A stretch of 64,000 nt of DNA from the NCBI GenBank assembly GCA_963971405.1, contig OZ020488.1, forward strand, positions 46,234,888 through 46,298,887, written 5' to 3'. A program made the translations under genes and the position numbers. The notes beneath the pieces are model-generated. The model did not search any database and was not told where the DNA came from. It saw nothing but the letters and a program-made list of their open reading frames with translations. Source of the DNA: Psococerastis gibbosa (Eukaryota; Arthropoda; Insecta; Psocodea; Psocidae). The first letter of the stretch is position 1. Each line of letters starts with the position of its first letter. Of this stretch, positions 54,201 through 64,000 are shown one piece after another.

Positions 54201-57200
54201 GACTTTACCTTTAAAATTTTTGTATAAATCTTCCCGCCATTTTGAGAACTGAAACCTACCCCTTCCCCTACGCGTCTTGGGGCAAAATGTTTTTAACCTT
54301 ATTGCACTTATTGCTCAGCTCCCTACCATCTTGAAAACCAAAACCAAATTTTTCTTAACTCACAAGCAATGTCTAAAGTAAAGTTACTGTGAATTGCCGT
54401 CTTCCCCTGCTTATCATTTGTAGCATCCTCATTGTGTTATTGCGGGGTTATCTGTGGAGCTTCGCAATGACATGAGCACATGTGTCTACCTACGATATTG
54501 CCAGCCTCTGTCTTAGGGTTCTATGTGTATCCACAGCCCCATTTCCATTCAAGTTCCGTATCTGCTATTAATAGAAACAGAATTTTGACTTTCCACAGGG
54601 GCTACAACGCGGACATGGACGGCAGCGGCCGGGGGCGAGGAGGCCTCTCGCGAGGCCGTGGCTCCAGTCGGGGACGAGGCGGTGCCCCCTCGCGGCACAG
54701 CGGCGAGGCACGCTTCAGCTCCGGTAATCTCCCAGAATACCTCAACTCTAGGGGAGGGGGTGGTGGCGGTGGGGGTAGTAGGCGGGGGCGACAGCCTACC
54801 CCCAAATAATGGCCGGGTGGCATTGGGGCGGGCGCCAGTGGTCGGCATTGTGTTGGAATACTTGTTGCCGGCCTTGTCCATATCTAAGGGTGTTGCCGTA
54901 TTAGTTTTAAATAATGTGGTTGACATTAGCCCTAATAATGATTTTTACAATGTATGGTGCTCTTTTCGAAATGTTTGGTGTACATTTTTATCCACTTTGC
55001 TAAATTATCGTGGTATTGCACGATATTCCGTGTATACCCCGTGTGAGTGACGACATTGGTTTAGGGTCGTTCTAATTGTTGGTCACACGACCTATAAAAA
55101 AGAATGAAGCCTGGATCGGCAGCCAGTGGCTCCCTCGCCCAGTCTTTTTAAGCATATGCCGTCACTGTCTGATTTTACTTGTTGTGGCATAGGTCTACGT
55201 GTTTAGGCTCACGGCATCAATGGCATGCCTCATTTCTCATAAAGTTCCTCTGTAGTTATCCATTCAGTCGTTTTCTCACCTGAACTATCAACAGTAGAAA
55301 AATAAGGATTTTATGTATGGCTAGATATTTCTTTATACTTAGCAGCAATTTACCAAAAAAGTTCCGTATTTGTTGTTGCTCAATGGATCGCAGCACTTGC
55401 CAAACAGAACCCAAGCTGGGCCTCAGTGCTGTGTATCCTTATTGGCGAGTATGTTTTCCTATGAACCGCTGGCGCTCGTTCGTTACAAAGCATGGTGTGA
55501 TGTGTTATTTTTAGCCGATATTCTTATGCAAGAGGTATTAAGTTTATAAGTGGGAGTATCGTTATTGATTGTTAAAAAATAAAAATAAAACCTGATGGTG
55601 GAAGAGCCAATTTGAATTAAAGAAACTACTTTGTCAACTTTGATAAGACATAATTATAATTACTTACAAGAAGGTGGACTGACTGTTGAATCTGCTGTAT
55701 ATTTGACACGCAGAAGCAGACGACGCTTGCCAGAAATTGTATGTGTTATCAACAGCTTACTTGACACAGGAGCATTTCAAACAACCCTATTGCCTATACT
55801 CGGGTAGTGGAATTTGTTTGAAAGTGGTTGATTAATTGTAATAAATTGGCTCTTCCGTCATGTTGCTTTTCAAAAATTTAATAAAATTAGTAACGATTCC
55901 TCGTAGATGTCGATAATGGGGTGAGCTAGGGCGGAGCTGGTAAATTTGTAATTTTGGTGGTTGCAGTTGCCCCGAGCCCGCCATGGAAGTCGTATTCCGT
56001 AGCAGTGTCTACCGGTCGATAAGCCCCTGCCACCTGCTTAACACTTACTTAATTCTACATATTTTAATCACCAAATTTTGTTAATATTAATTAACGATCG
56101 AATAAATTTATTCCGAGTTCAATGTGCCAATCTCTAATAAAGTTAATTATTAAGGGGATATGGAGCATAGATATTGGTCACCCCTGGATTAATTGATTTA
56201 TATTTTTATTTAATTTACTGCGTGCGCTATAAAGATTTTGTCTGTGGAAACTACTTTATACACAATATCATAGGGTAAATTTAATTGTTGGTGTTTTAAT
56301 TATTTAATGAACTTAACTGGGGATCCAATATTTACGAATTGTAAAGTTCATGAAGAAATTGGCAGCAACAAAATGTACAAATACCCTGTATTGTATATGA
56401 AGTAGTCTTCTGCAACTTGTGTAGACCAAATCTTTATATCTTACGTAGTAAATTAAAAAAATAGAAACTACTGACTGGTTTTAGATGATCCATGGGTGAC
56501 CAATATCTACGTCCCATGTCCTCTTAAGTAGATATTATGTACCGAAAGGTAGAGATTCGAGACTCGACTTACCTGGATAAAAATACCCCTTGACTAGGGG
56601 CCACCCAACCCAAATGGGTACCTTACCTTACATGGTAGGACGGAAATGGGGCAGTTGGCCTAGTTGCTGACCACAACATTCCAAATTGTGCACTGGTTAA
56701 GTGAGAGTATCCTCTACCAGTCCTACCAGTTGCGTATTTTTGAAATCAATAGATATCCGTCTGGGGGAATAGAAAAAAAAGCTGAGATTGCTGCAACTCA
56801 ACTTTGGCCTAGTAATGTTGTGGTTTAATAAATATTAAATGGCAGGCTGACAGGGAAATGTAGGCACTGCTACGGATTTCAAGGAAAGGGGGGCCATTTA
56901 CGTGAGAGACGCCGGCTGTATTGGTATACTAGAAGACAGGTTTGGTGTGCACCCTTTAACTGGTTCCCTAATCCACTGTCTTTTGTCGTTTACCACTATG
57001 GCGTGGTGCGCAGCAACCCCGTCTTGTATTATGTTGCCCTTGTGTATTTTAGTCAGTACGATGCTAGCGTCCACTGCACTAGCTGTCAATACCATGTTCG
57101 GTGGCTGCCATCTCTGAATGCGCCAGTTGGCTGTAAACATTGCTGGTTATGATTGGCAAATAGCGTATCGTACTCATTTTGAACTCATGTTGTCTACTGG

Positions 57201-60200
57201 TTTTCTCGAGTACGTGGCCCACTTGTTGTCGGATTGTCAGACACCACCTTTCACCCTTTCCCAAAGCATGGGAAATCCATTGGACGCCATTGTGTGTGAC
57301 AATTTCTGTCCCTAGGTCGGAACCGGTCTCCTTCCATATTTTGGCTAAATCATATTGAAGTAATCCTGCCTACGATTGCAATTGTCATTTACAATGGAGT
57401 TTGTGTCCGTTCGAATAACTCTGCCGTTGCCATGGAGACATGGTAACGTCTAATAACTTGCTTGATGGTTATTTCAGAAGGACCCTTACTACCCGGGTGG
57501 CCAGCTGAAAATAACTGTTCCTTTGCTTACTAACTCAAGTTGGGTGCCTTTGCATAATGATCTGTTGGAGGTAGCCTAAGAGTTTTCTTTGGATAAGCTA
57601 CTTTTGAGTTGAGTATGCAAAGCCACCTCACTAGGTCCTTTGAAATGAATGCATATGATAAGTATCATATCTAGCCTTAACTGACTGTCAGAAACATTGG
57701 ATGACATCTGAAGACCCTGCTGATATCTTACTGTGAGAAATGCAACACTGTGTAATGTACGTGTTTAATGACGTATTTGAATCAGCAGTGTTTCGTTCCT
57801 TTAAAATGCTGGGCAGATTAAATTAACAATTGTGGTTCGTTGAGACTGAGGTGAGGCAAGCTCAAGACATGCGGTGCGCCATTCCTTCCGTTTAGTATTA
57901 CCTACTGTATGTAATTTACCCCCCGGGCTTTCAAGTTGAGTGCTCGGCGACCACCGAACAGTTGAAAGGCAGTATTACTCATCGTGAATGGCCCGCTTGG
58001 GCCATCAATACTCCCTGTGCAATTTTCCTTTAATCTCTAAGGCCCGGTACACACGGACGACGTCTTTTCCATTGTAGCCATAGGGCTAGAAGAAGATTTC
58101 TTGTAGATTTCTCAATGATTTCGGAAGCCGGCGTGAAGTGGGTTTCCACATCACACACGTGTTCTGAATTAGACTCTGTTGTTTTTTTTATTCACCAAGC
58201 CCTATCCCCAAAATGAAAAAGACATCGGCAAAATGAGACTGGGAAATCGTCCGTGCAAACCGGGCCTTAGGTGACTCTCACCAAGTTTTGTTTTTTCCAT
58301 GTAGAGCGGAATCCGAACACGTGTTCCACTAGGGTGGAAACTGTAAATTGTTATCCTTCGGTGGTTTATAGTAAATCCTAAACAGGGTCATTTTTAATTA
58401 ATAGTGCATGCAACGAAAGGTGGTCGCTTAGAAAATTAACCAATTCAGAATGTATGTAAATATGTCATTTTAGTCGTTATTAAAATTGGGGCACTGTTAT
58501 TTGTATGTGTTGAGTAATATTAAAAGGAGGGGGGGGGGAGGTGAGTTGCTAGAAAGCCCGGGTACCTTAATTTCTAGTTGTTTATCCACGTGGTAACACG
58601 ACGGAGCAGACGGGACATTTCTTAAATTTGCCTCAACCGGTTTTGTTGCGTTTTTATTTATTTATGGAGGCTTAGTGTTTATTTCGAAGACATGTTTCTC
58701 GCGCAGCCTTGTATTTGACAAAGCCCAACCAATCAGCGGCAGTCTCGGGCATTAGGGGATTATTTTGTTTCTTTTTAACCTTAATTTCGATTAATTTTAA
58801 CTTAAATTCAGTTAAAATAAGTTGAAATCGATTTATTAAAAAGCAAAGCCTTCCTTATACTTACGTCTAAATTGAAGATACGTGTTTTGGCGTGAAGTGT
58901 GTCGAGTCATAGAAAGTTAGTATTTATTTTGACTGAAACGCTGGAGACTGGGCTGTTGTTGGAGCAGTGTAAGAAGACTGAGGTTGTGTGACACTAAATT
59001 AACCTAACCTTATCTCAGTAATTTGCTTTCCTACGTTTATCTTTTTCTTATGTCGGGGTAGATATTGTGGCCTATTGTGCCCCTTAACAATACTTTGTTC
59101 CTCAACGCAGTTTTTCCTTAATGTAGGGGTAGCAATTCGCCCACTTGGAAAAAAAAGACAATTTCTTTGTTTTTAGCATCCGTCGGGGATCGAACCTTTT
59201 TCACGTTACATTTTTCTTACCTCAGGTAGCTGAACTAAGTCCTATTTCCTGGCAGTTTTCCATAAACACGACCATTGAGCCCATTGGACATGACGATAGA
59301 AAAATAATTCCCACAGCGTTAAACTTGCTCGGACTGCAGGTTGCTGCAAGTCTAGATTTGCAATAAGTGCTGTGTTACGTTGAGTTGTGTTACATTGTAC
59401 CGGCTGTCCTTTTACAGATCACCAATAAAACGGCCAGTTCCATCTAAGCCAAAATAGTGTCCAATACAAGTTATGCGACAAGAAGTGATGTTAGGTCTCT
59501 CCATTTGTTACCTACCACCACCCTTAACCATGTTGTTTTGTAACATACCTTACAGGGTATCGTCCCATAATACATTGCGACCACGAATTGAAGCAAACCG
59601 AACACTGTGTTGGTGCGATTTCATTAATGTATATTTATTGTATAATGAATTTGGAAAAAAACTCAGTGTTTCATTGCTTTCAATTCGTAGTCACAAAGTA
59701 TTTCTTTTTTAAACGGAAAATTTTTGTAAAAAAAAAAAATAAATACATAATTGAAATGTGGGATTTTTTGCTTGATGGCAAAGAGTCGTTTTTGGTGCCC
59801 CGTTTGGTGTTGAGCTTGCGGTGTTGGGGCGGTAGTGGTGGTGGTTGTGTGCAGGGGTGCCAAAATCGGGTCATTGTCTCCTACCCTCCATGCCTTATTA
59901 ATTACAATGATCTGGGCACCCCTGCCCCATGTACAGGTACTGTAGTGCTACGGACTCAGACTTTGACTTTGTCAGGAGTCTTATACTTTCTGTATGTTCT
60001 GACCATGATTGGGAGGGCAAGAAAGGTAGGCGGTTGTCTATTTGTAAAGGTTGATGGCAATGGTGTAATACTATTTAACAAAGGGTTAGTTGGACTTACA
60101 TTGCCTGTTGTGTTAATAGTCATTAGAGGCATGGGCCTCATGGTCATCGAACAATTAGGGCCCCCTTCCCGTGACAATGGGCTCCTCCCTAATTGTTCGA

Positions 60201-61680
60201 GAGGGCTTTATGCTGTGCTAGGTTAGTTCAGTATTGGAGCAAAAACGGTTTTTTTTTCTATTTGCTATTTGCCACTCTTGTGCAATGTTTAAGTGGGGTT
60301 AATTCTATTTATTCGATATTCGATTAATCAATTTGAATGTCCTCTCCATGGCGCATGGACATCTCTAGGAATTTTTATGTTATTCTATGGACTGGTGGAA
60401 ATTAGATTGCCGTATGGAGCGGAGGTTTAATGCATATAATAAATGTAGAGTTTTTTATTTGATGGTGCCAAATTGACGTCAACTGTCAAACGAATGTGTC
60501 AAAGTTTTGGGAAAAACTTGCAGTATGATAGCGCTGCAGACTGACTCATTTAGGCTATTTAATTACAACTAGGATTGCCTAACAATTTGTCTGACAATCC
60601 GAACTATTTCATCTCACCTTGGTTCTTCTGACTCACCTCTAAGGTGTGTAGATCGAATTCCGTAGGCTATTTGCTCAATTTTTGGTCAAACTTTGGAAGG
60701 CATGAAAAGTAGGCGGTTCCTTTGTTGACTGGAATAATATAAATTAGGGTTGCTTTCGTAGTGTACAAATTGAGAAGTCGTTTTACTAGCTCACTGATTT
60801 TTTTTTTTAATAAATACCAATGATGAGCGTTCAATAGACCTTCAATTGCAGCTTTTACAAATCTTCAAGGATTGGCGAAATTTGAAAAATATTGTTAAAT
60901 ACTAAAGCATGTTGGGATTCGGTAAGTATTAGTTTTGGAGAAAACTGTTTTGAGTAAAGTAATTTTTCCGGTAAGCCTGTAAATTAAAAAATCCCTTTCG
61001 GCTCTGGCCAATCATGAATAAAGAAATTCCATGTAAGCGCAAACCCCGGTTTTCCTCTAGCTTCGCTATGTATGTAGGCCCGTAGGGTGGTTTTAGGCTG
61101 AGGGGGGCATGACATGAAAAGTTTTGAAGATATTTTCCGGAAATCGAACATTGGTCGCCGTTTCAATTGGTAGATGAATCTCCCTAAAATGTAACTTGTC
61201 ATTTGGGATGGCTCCCACCATATTCGGTAACGCTACGTAAAGTCTTTCTCAAGTAAGCCACCATTTGTTTTCCTATTCCATGTGCCATAGCCTTTCAACG
61301 ATGATGCCACATTTATGGGTCAAAGTCAATGGAACAAGTTTTGAGGTTTTAGTTCATCTACTACTATGATGTAACGTTATTAGTTTGTGTCGTGTGAGGC
61401 GCTTGCTCTCTGCCTGTTATATTATAGATACATAAATTGCATTGTATATTATTTTATTTGCCTGCAGGTGCTCGTGAGGATGGGGCAGAGCAGCGACAGA
61501 GGTATCCCCTTCCGCCACGGCAGCAGTACGGGGGCCGGGGGGGCCCGGACGAGCGGCGGGGAGGCGGTGGCGACAGGCGTAGTGAGCCGCGGTCGTCGGG
61601 GCCACCTGGCGGCAGGCGCCCGCCCAGGCGAGTAAGCATGGACGGCCACACGGATCACGACGGCTCCGGTGCTGAACAAG
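45276..61680 (+). CDS. Fmr1: FMR1 (fragile X ribonucleoprotein) gene, ten exons seen, 3' end probably beyond window
   Basis: An RNA-binding translational regulator of neuronal and germline granules. Exons: 45276-45326, 48014-48066, 48176-48266, 48666-48892, 52422-52658, 52906-53053, 53411-53548, 53866-54119, 54599-54723, 61468-61680. All junctions are GT-AG and phases agree throughout. Exons 1-4 encode the paired Tudor/Agenet domains ([42 protein letters not shown]). Exon 5 encodes KH0, exon 6 KH1 ([18 protein letters not shown]), exons 7-8 KH2 ([40 protein letters not shown]). Exons 9-10 encode RG-rich sequence. The visible frame is 512 codons plus 1 nt. Exon 10 ends at GTACGC (61681) with an alternative GTAAGC donor at 61632. 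I did not find the final exon. Reading through the exon 9 donor ends the protein at 54809 instead. Confidence 0.93.
45330..47280. other. FMR1 intron 1, left part, nothing firm
   Basis: A GGCGCGCGCACACGCGCGC palindromic block lies near 45978-45998, followed by a short CTAT repeat near 46005-46022. Otherwise there is AT-rich sequence without recognised features. Confidence 0.45.
47289..47433. mobile_element. hAT-type MITE, first of a tandem pair
   Basis: The ends CAAGGCCGTGCCCAGG and CCTGGGCACGGCCCTG are flanked by ATTGTAAT on both sides (47281-47288, 47434-47441). Central G-tract, no coding capacity. It lies in FMR1 intron 1. Confidence 0.92.
47490..47630. mobile_element. hAT-type MITE, second of a tandem pair
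   Basis: Almost identical to the first copy. The right flank is again ATTGTAATGCTACGTAAGG and the left flank ACTGTAAT. Because the flanking host DNA is repeated too, the pair arose by tandem duplication of element plus flank, not by two insertions. Confidence 0.9.
49050..49940. other. FMR1 intron 4, left part, nothing firm
   Basis: No exon or classified repeat was recognised. Confidence 0.4.
49947..50130 (+). repeat. SINE-A copy in FMR1 intron 4
   Basis: GTAGAGTAGTGGTGGC, TTGTTGGTTCGAGTCC (box B), CTGGCCATGCTTCGGAGGGC, AGCAGGCGGTCCCGGGCCTT, CTAGTTGAGTGTAAGAGAGG and GGCTTAGTAATAGAACAAAA. An ATTT repeat follows at about 50132-50155. Confidence 0.75.
50418..51180 (+). repeat. R2 interspersed repeat, longest copy, with G and C tracts
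   Basis: From GGAAAGCTTTGTGATGGTCG through CACGTTTTGAGGTCC, GTCTGTCTGTCGCTCTGTCT, GATGAAATTTGGCATGTAGG, a G-tract of about 18 (50660), GGTCGCTTGCCCCTTGATAG and GTTCAATAGGATAACGAAAA to a C-tract of over 20 ending at 51170. The copy at 61965 shares the order to TAGGTGGTGAATAGAGTAAC. No coding frame. Confidence 0.75.
51240..51785 (-). pseudogene. Merlin (ISXO2-like) DNA transposase remnant
   Basis: The minus strand encodes parts of an ISXO2/IS1016-type DDE transposase, as found in Merlin elements. The first segment (about 51715-51600) has [20 protein letters not shown], with the first catalytic D in KIDES, then a stop. The second (51586-51251) has [11 protein letters not shown] (second D), INFVDP-type [19 protein letters not shown] (third acidic residue, E) and [10 protein letters not shown] stop and a frame change separate the pieces, so it is inactive. 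No terminal inverted repeats were identified. It directly follows an R2 copy in FMR1 intron 4. Confidence 0.82.
54599..54809 (+). CDS. Fmr1: Alternative FMR1 terminal exon (read-through of exon 9 donor)
   Basis: If the modest donor GTAATC at 54724 is not used, the frame continues through NLPEYLNSR, a run of seven glycines and [10 protein letters not shown] to TAA at 54807-54809, giving a 469-aa protein with its own RG-type tail. Downstream sequence to about 55590 contains AATAAA-like signals (55577-55590), so a 3' UTR is plausible. The alternative joins exon 10 in phase 1. Insect FMR1 genes make several C-terminal forms, so both may be real. Confidence 0.5.
54810..56520. other. FMR1 intron 9 or 3' UTR, no classified repeat
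   Basis: The first 800 bases could be the 3' UTR of the short FMR1 form. Beyond that I see no exon. Confidence 0.4.
56525..56735 (+). repeat. SINE-D copy in FMR1 intron 9
   Basis: GAAAGGTAGAGATTCGAGAC (box B-like), GGGGCCACCCAACCCAAATG, GTTGCTGACCACAACATTCC and GAGAGTATCCTCTACCAGTC follow the order of the copy at 27535. Confidence 0.5.
56880..57330. other. Unidentified region with open frames on both strands
   Basis: Open frames of 60-80 codons occur here on both strands (for example 57140-56898 and 57264-57079 minus). On the minus strand the two would join by a frame change. I recognise no domain. It may be an old element or chance. Confidence 0.2.
58041..58266. mobile_element. MITE, probably Harbinger-like
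   Basis: The left end GGCCCGGTACACACGGACGA and right end TCGTCCGTGCAAACCGGGCC form inverted repeats. They are flanked by TAA and TTA, which fits a TWA-type target. About 226 bp, non-coding, in FMR1 intron 9. Confidence 0.7.
58270..60095. other. FMR1 intron 9 DNA, nothing firm
   Basis: A G-tract lies near 58530. AGCAAAGCCTTCCTTATACTT near 58845 resembles the inverted R2 start. A 212-codon open frame at 59588-60226 has no domain and ends in SINE-A tail sequence. Confidence 0.4.
60185..60245 (+). repeat. SINE-A tail fragment
   Basis: GAGAGGGCTTTATGCTGTGC and TAGGTTAGTTCAGTATTGGA match the last part of SINE-A. A T-tract follows. Confidence 0.45.
60620..60745 (+). repeat. SINE-A diverged fragment
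   Basis: GATCGAATTCCGTAGG (weak box B), TTTTTGGTCAAACTTTGGAA, GGCATGAAAAGTAGGCGGTT and TTGTTGACTGGAATAATA keep the SINE-A order with divergence. Confidence 0.4.
60985..61200 (-). repeat. R1 fragment
   Basis: It matches the 28185 fragment at its left part. It then carries GTGGTTTTAGGCTGAGGGGG, CATGACATGAAAAGTTTTGA and TTTTCCGGAAATCGAACATT, the reverse complement of the R1 landmarks. Confidence 0.6.
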
Positions 61681-61964
61681 GTACGCACTCTCAAGGTACC
61701 TGACCTCACAATGTAGGAGACCGGGTGTCGATACACAAGCCCGCAGCATTCGAGCACTATCGATTACGTAGTTTAGTATACACGCTATTGTACAGAATAA
61801 ACTGCACTGTATCGAAAGCAGGAGCCTCGCTATCAGACCTCGTTTAGAAAGTCCTTGTACTCGTAGAATGCACGTACCGTAGTTTAGTTGTTATTTCTGG
61901 ATATGAGTCAGCTTCACCTCTAATATTCTAATGCTAATCTATTATTTCTTTCCTATTTATACGT

Positions 61965-62460
61965 AATAAAGGAAAGCTTTGTGATTGTGTCGATTTAGTG
62001 ATTTCAGATTTGAATAAAATTTGGCATGTAGGTTCAAAAAAATCATACCTCGGGAGCATTATTTTTATTTTGGGCTAACTCAATTTGGGGCGTCCAATCC
62101 AAAAAAAACGTCTAAAAAATTTATTTCCCAAAAACGGCTCCAACTATTTTCTTAAATTCACATAATATTGTTGTCGTTATTAAGGTCAACAAAGCCCAGT
62201 AGGTCGCTTGCCCCTTGATAATTTGGTTCTACGGACAAAAAAAAACACAATTATCTATCGTTGCTTTCTTGCTTATGTTTTAGGTGGTGAATAGAGTAAC
62301 AAAACCGAACAAATTGCTTTCCCAAAGATTTTTGTTTTAACGAAAATTAATTTTTTTAAAGAATTAATAAGATAATTCTTGCCGCAATACATAGCGTAGC
62401 TTACCGTCACTATTATTGTTTCGTATCGTATGATATGTATATGTATTAGTCTGCCCATTC
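61965..62460 (+). repeat. R2 interspersed repeat copy lacking the poly-G tract
   Basis: GGAAAGCTTTGTGATTGTGT, AAAATTTGGCATGTAGGTTC, TTTTGGGCTAACTCAATTTG, then GGGGCG in place of the long G-tract, AACGGCTCCAACTATTTTC, GGTCGCTTGCCCCTTGATAA and GGTGGTGAATAGAGTAAC. Confidence 0.7.
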
Positions 62461-63590
62461 TTTACTATACAGTCGTCCCAACGATAAATTCAGTGCTTTT
62501 GGATAGGGAAACTAGAAATTTGAACCTCAACGAAATTTAACCCTTGAACAATCATTTACTAAGGAACTATTACAGTACCTAACCTAATTGATGAATAGGA
62601 CGGGTTCACTCGCACCGGTTCATTTGTTAGGAATTAGGAAATCCTTAAAACCATTAATAATAAAAAATTTCAATGTTGGCTCCATAAGAAGGTGATTTAT
62701 GTAATGAAGAAAAAAGCCAAATTATAAGTATCAAAATCGTTTATTTAGTTAGTCAAAAATTCTCTTGAAGTTTGGCATTATTCTCAACTTATTTCTTCAT
62801 AAAAGCAATCACTTATTTTGAGAACCCTTGCCTTAATGCAGTAATAATAACAGTAAGAATAATCTGGGAAACTTTTATTCGTAAGAAGTGTCCGGCGGGG
62901 GAGCTTAGTCATTACATAGACATGGATAATAATATGAAGTGAAATTCACTTCTTGAACAGTATAAGAATAATAATGTCGTGGAGGTCTGCTTATTGACAA
63001 CGACCCGGACATTATTATATATATATATATATATTATATTGTTTCCGCACCAATTGTTGGCTGTAAATGTCAACGAGAGTCCAGTATATCAATACATAAT
63101 ATATGTGACTGTGAATGTGGGGACATTTTAATGGATTCCTGTGAACGCAGAGGACATTGTTGCATGAGTTAGGCCACCCATATCCAGAATGACTGACTGT
63201 AGCTAACGTTTCGAAAAGTAATGGAGAGTTGCATAAATTGGAAATTGGACAATGTTGTGGACTGTGGTAAATTACTTTTTGAAATTGTGCCTGTGCCTGA
63301 AGAGAACCTTGCGCTATCAGACATGCTGTATTTACTACCCTTTATGGCAACCTGCAGTACTGTTGGGCTGTCATGAAAATTGCTCACTGCTTAAATGCTT
63401 AAATGCCAAACTTGGTCCATCCAATCGCCATTCAGGGTCGAGTCAGGTTAGTTTCTTCGATCCTGCATTGATCAATAATTGTGACAATTCAACCATCGAT
63501 ACTTATATCAAAATATATAATAATAATAATATTATTGGGAAGGGAAGGCTAGGTTGCATCTTCGAATTGTCATATAATGGAAGTATATGG
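62461..63590. other. DNA downstream of FMR1 exon 10, nothing firm
   Basis: A TA dinucleotide run lies at about 63015-63036. I found no further FMR1 exon with the required phase and no other gene. Confidence 0.4.
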
Positions 63591-63593
63591 CTT

Positions 63594-63735
63594 CGATGGC
63601 AAGGTGGTAGCGTGCTTGTACTTGTGCGAGTCTCTAAACGCCATGCGATCGGAGACGTGGCATAACTCAACACGGGTACTAACCCATAGAGGCGACCCAA
63701 GTGGTCAATCGAATACTTTCTTTAAATTGTTAAAT
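63594..63735 (+). repeat. SINE-C copy
   Basis: GATGGCAAGGTGGTAGCGTG, CTTGTACTTGTGCGAGTCTC, GCCATGCGATCGGAGACGTG and AGAGGCGACCCAAGTGGTCA. This is the clearest statement of the family head. Confidence 0.65.
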
Positions 63736-64000
63736 GCCATTAACCTTTTATTTTAAAAAAATATATAAAAAAACCATGTAGTTTTACGATGGAAAGAGTT
63801 ACAATTTGTTTGGCGCCAGTCCATGTACAAATTGTTGACTGTACATATACTGTTTATGACATGGGAATGATAATTGTTGACCCTTCAGTATCAGCATGTT
63901 GCATTGAAGGCTGCCATTGGTCGTGTCAATTGTCCATTGACTTGCCTCAAATTTAAAATGTGTGGTCGCATCTCATATAGAAAACTATAGTTTGAATGTG

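Noticed and set aside
54549..54926. Open frames on the opposite strand of FMR1 exon 9
   Set aside because: GC-rich proline/arginine frames that mirror the RG-rich coding strand; no independent signals.
56898..57264. A possible second viral or transposon protein
   Set aside because: No motif could be recognised in either strand, and similar-length frames occur by chance. Kept only as an unidentified region.
59588..60226. A 212-codon plus-strand open frame
   Set aside because: No domain, low-complexity basic stretch, and its end is SINE-A tail sequence. It lies inside FMR1 intron 9 without splice signals.
61417..61757. Several open frames on the minus strand over FMR1 exon 10
   Set aside because: Shadows of the GC-rich RG exon; the plus frame continues FMR1 in phase from exon 9.

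Overview
The window is eukaryotic nuclear DNA, most likely from an arthropod with a large, transposon-rich genome. The evidence is three spliced genes with GT-AG introns and animal-type products: a tetraspanin, a SMARCAL1-type annealing helicase with one HARP domain, and an FMR1 protein. They sit in AT-rich DNA full of tRNA-derived SINE-like repeats, hAT, Harbinger-like, mariner and Merlin remnants, Penelope-like elements and a LINE. I cannot fix the order or species. All exon joins were read by eye from splice sites and reading phase; none was tested against transcripts.

Layout. 1-3170 (minus) holds a decayed LINE directly beside a broken endogenous copy of an RNA-virus superfamily 1 helicase. 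3.2-17 kb is gene-poor: hAT MITEs, SINE-like repeats and two unclassified interspersed families, here called R1 and R2, plus one small cysteine-rich candidate exon. 17154-34405 (plus) is a complete eight-exon tetraspanin (297 aa). Its introns carry two Penelope-like elements, hammerhead-like motifs, a palindromic mariner and decayed copies of the gene's own exons 2 and 3. 34.4-38.6 kb is intergenic and contains a Harbinger-like MITE and SINE-like repeats.

44823-38666 (minus) is a complete eight-exon SMARCAL1 gene (711 aa). It is head-to-head with FMR1, whose start codon is at 45276 on the plus strand, so about 450 bp must hold both promoters. FMR1 runs through Tudor/Agenet, KH0, KH1, KH2 and an RG-rich region. 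It either ends at 54809 by reading through the exon 9 donor (469 aa) or splices on to a further RG-rich exon ending at 61680 and then probably continues beyond the window. Its introns hold tandem hAT MITEs, a Merlin transposase remnant, R1/R2 copies and SINE-like repeats.

The three host genes are unrelated in function: membrane organisation, replication-fork restart, and RNA binding with translational control. The most notable signals are the endogenous viral helicase, the hammerhead-like motifs in the Penelope-like element tails, the palindromic mariner, the palindrome inside the LINE, and the decayed exon duplications in the tetraspanin. SINE-A, SINE-C and SINE-D are working names for repeat families defined only from copies inside this window.
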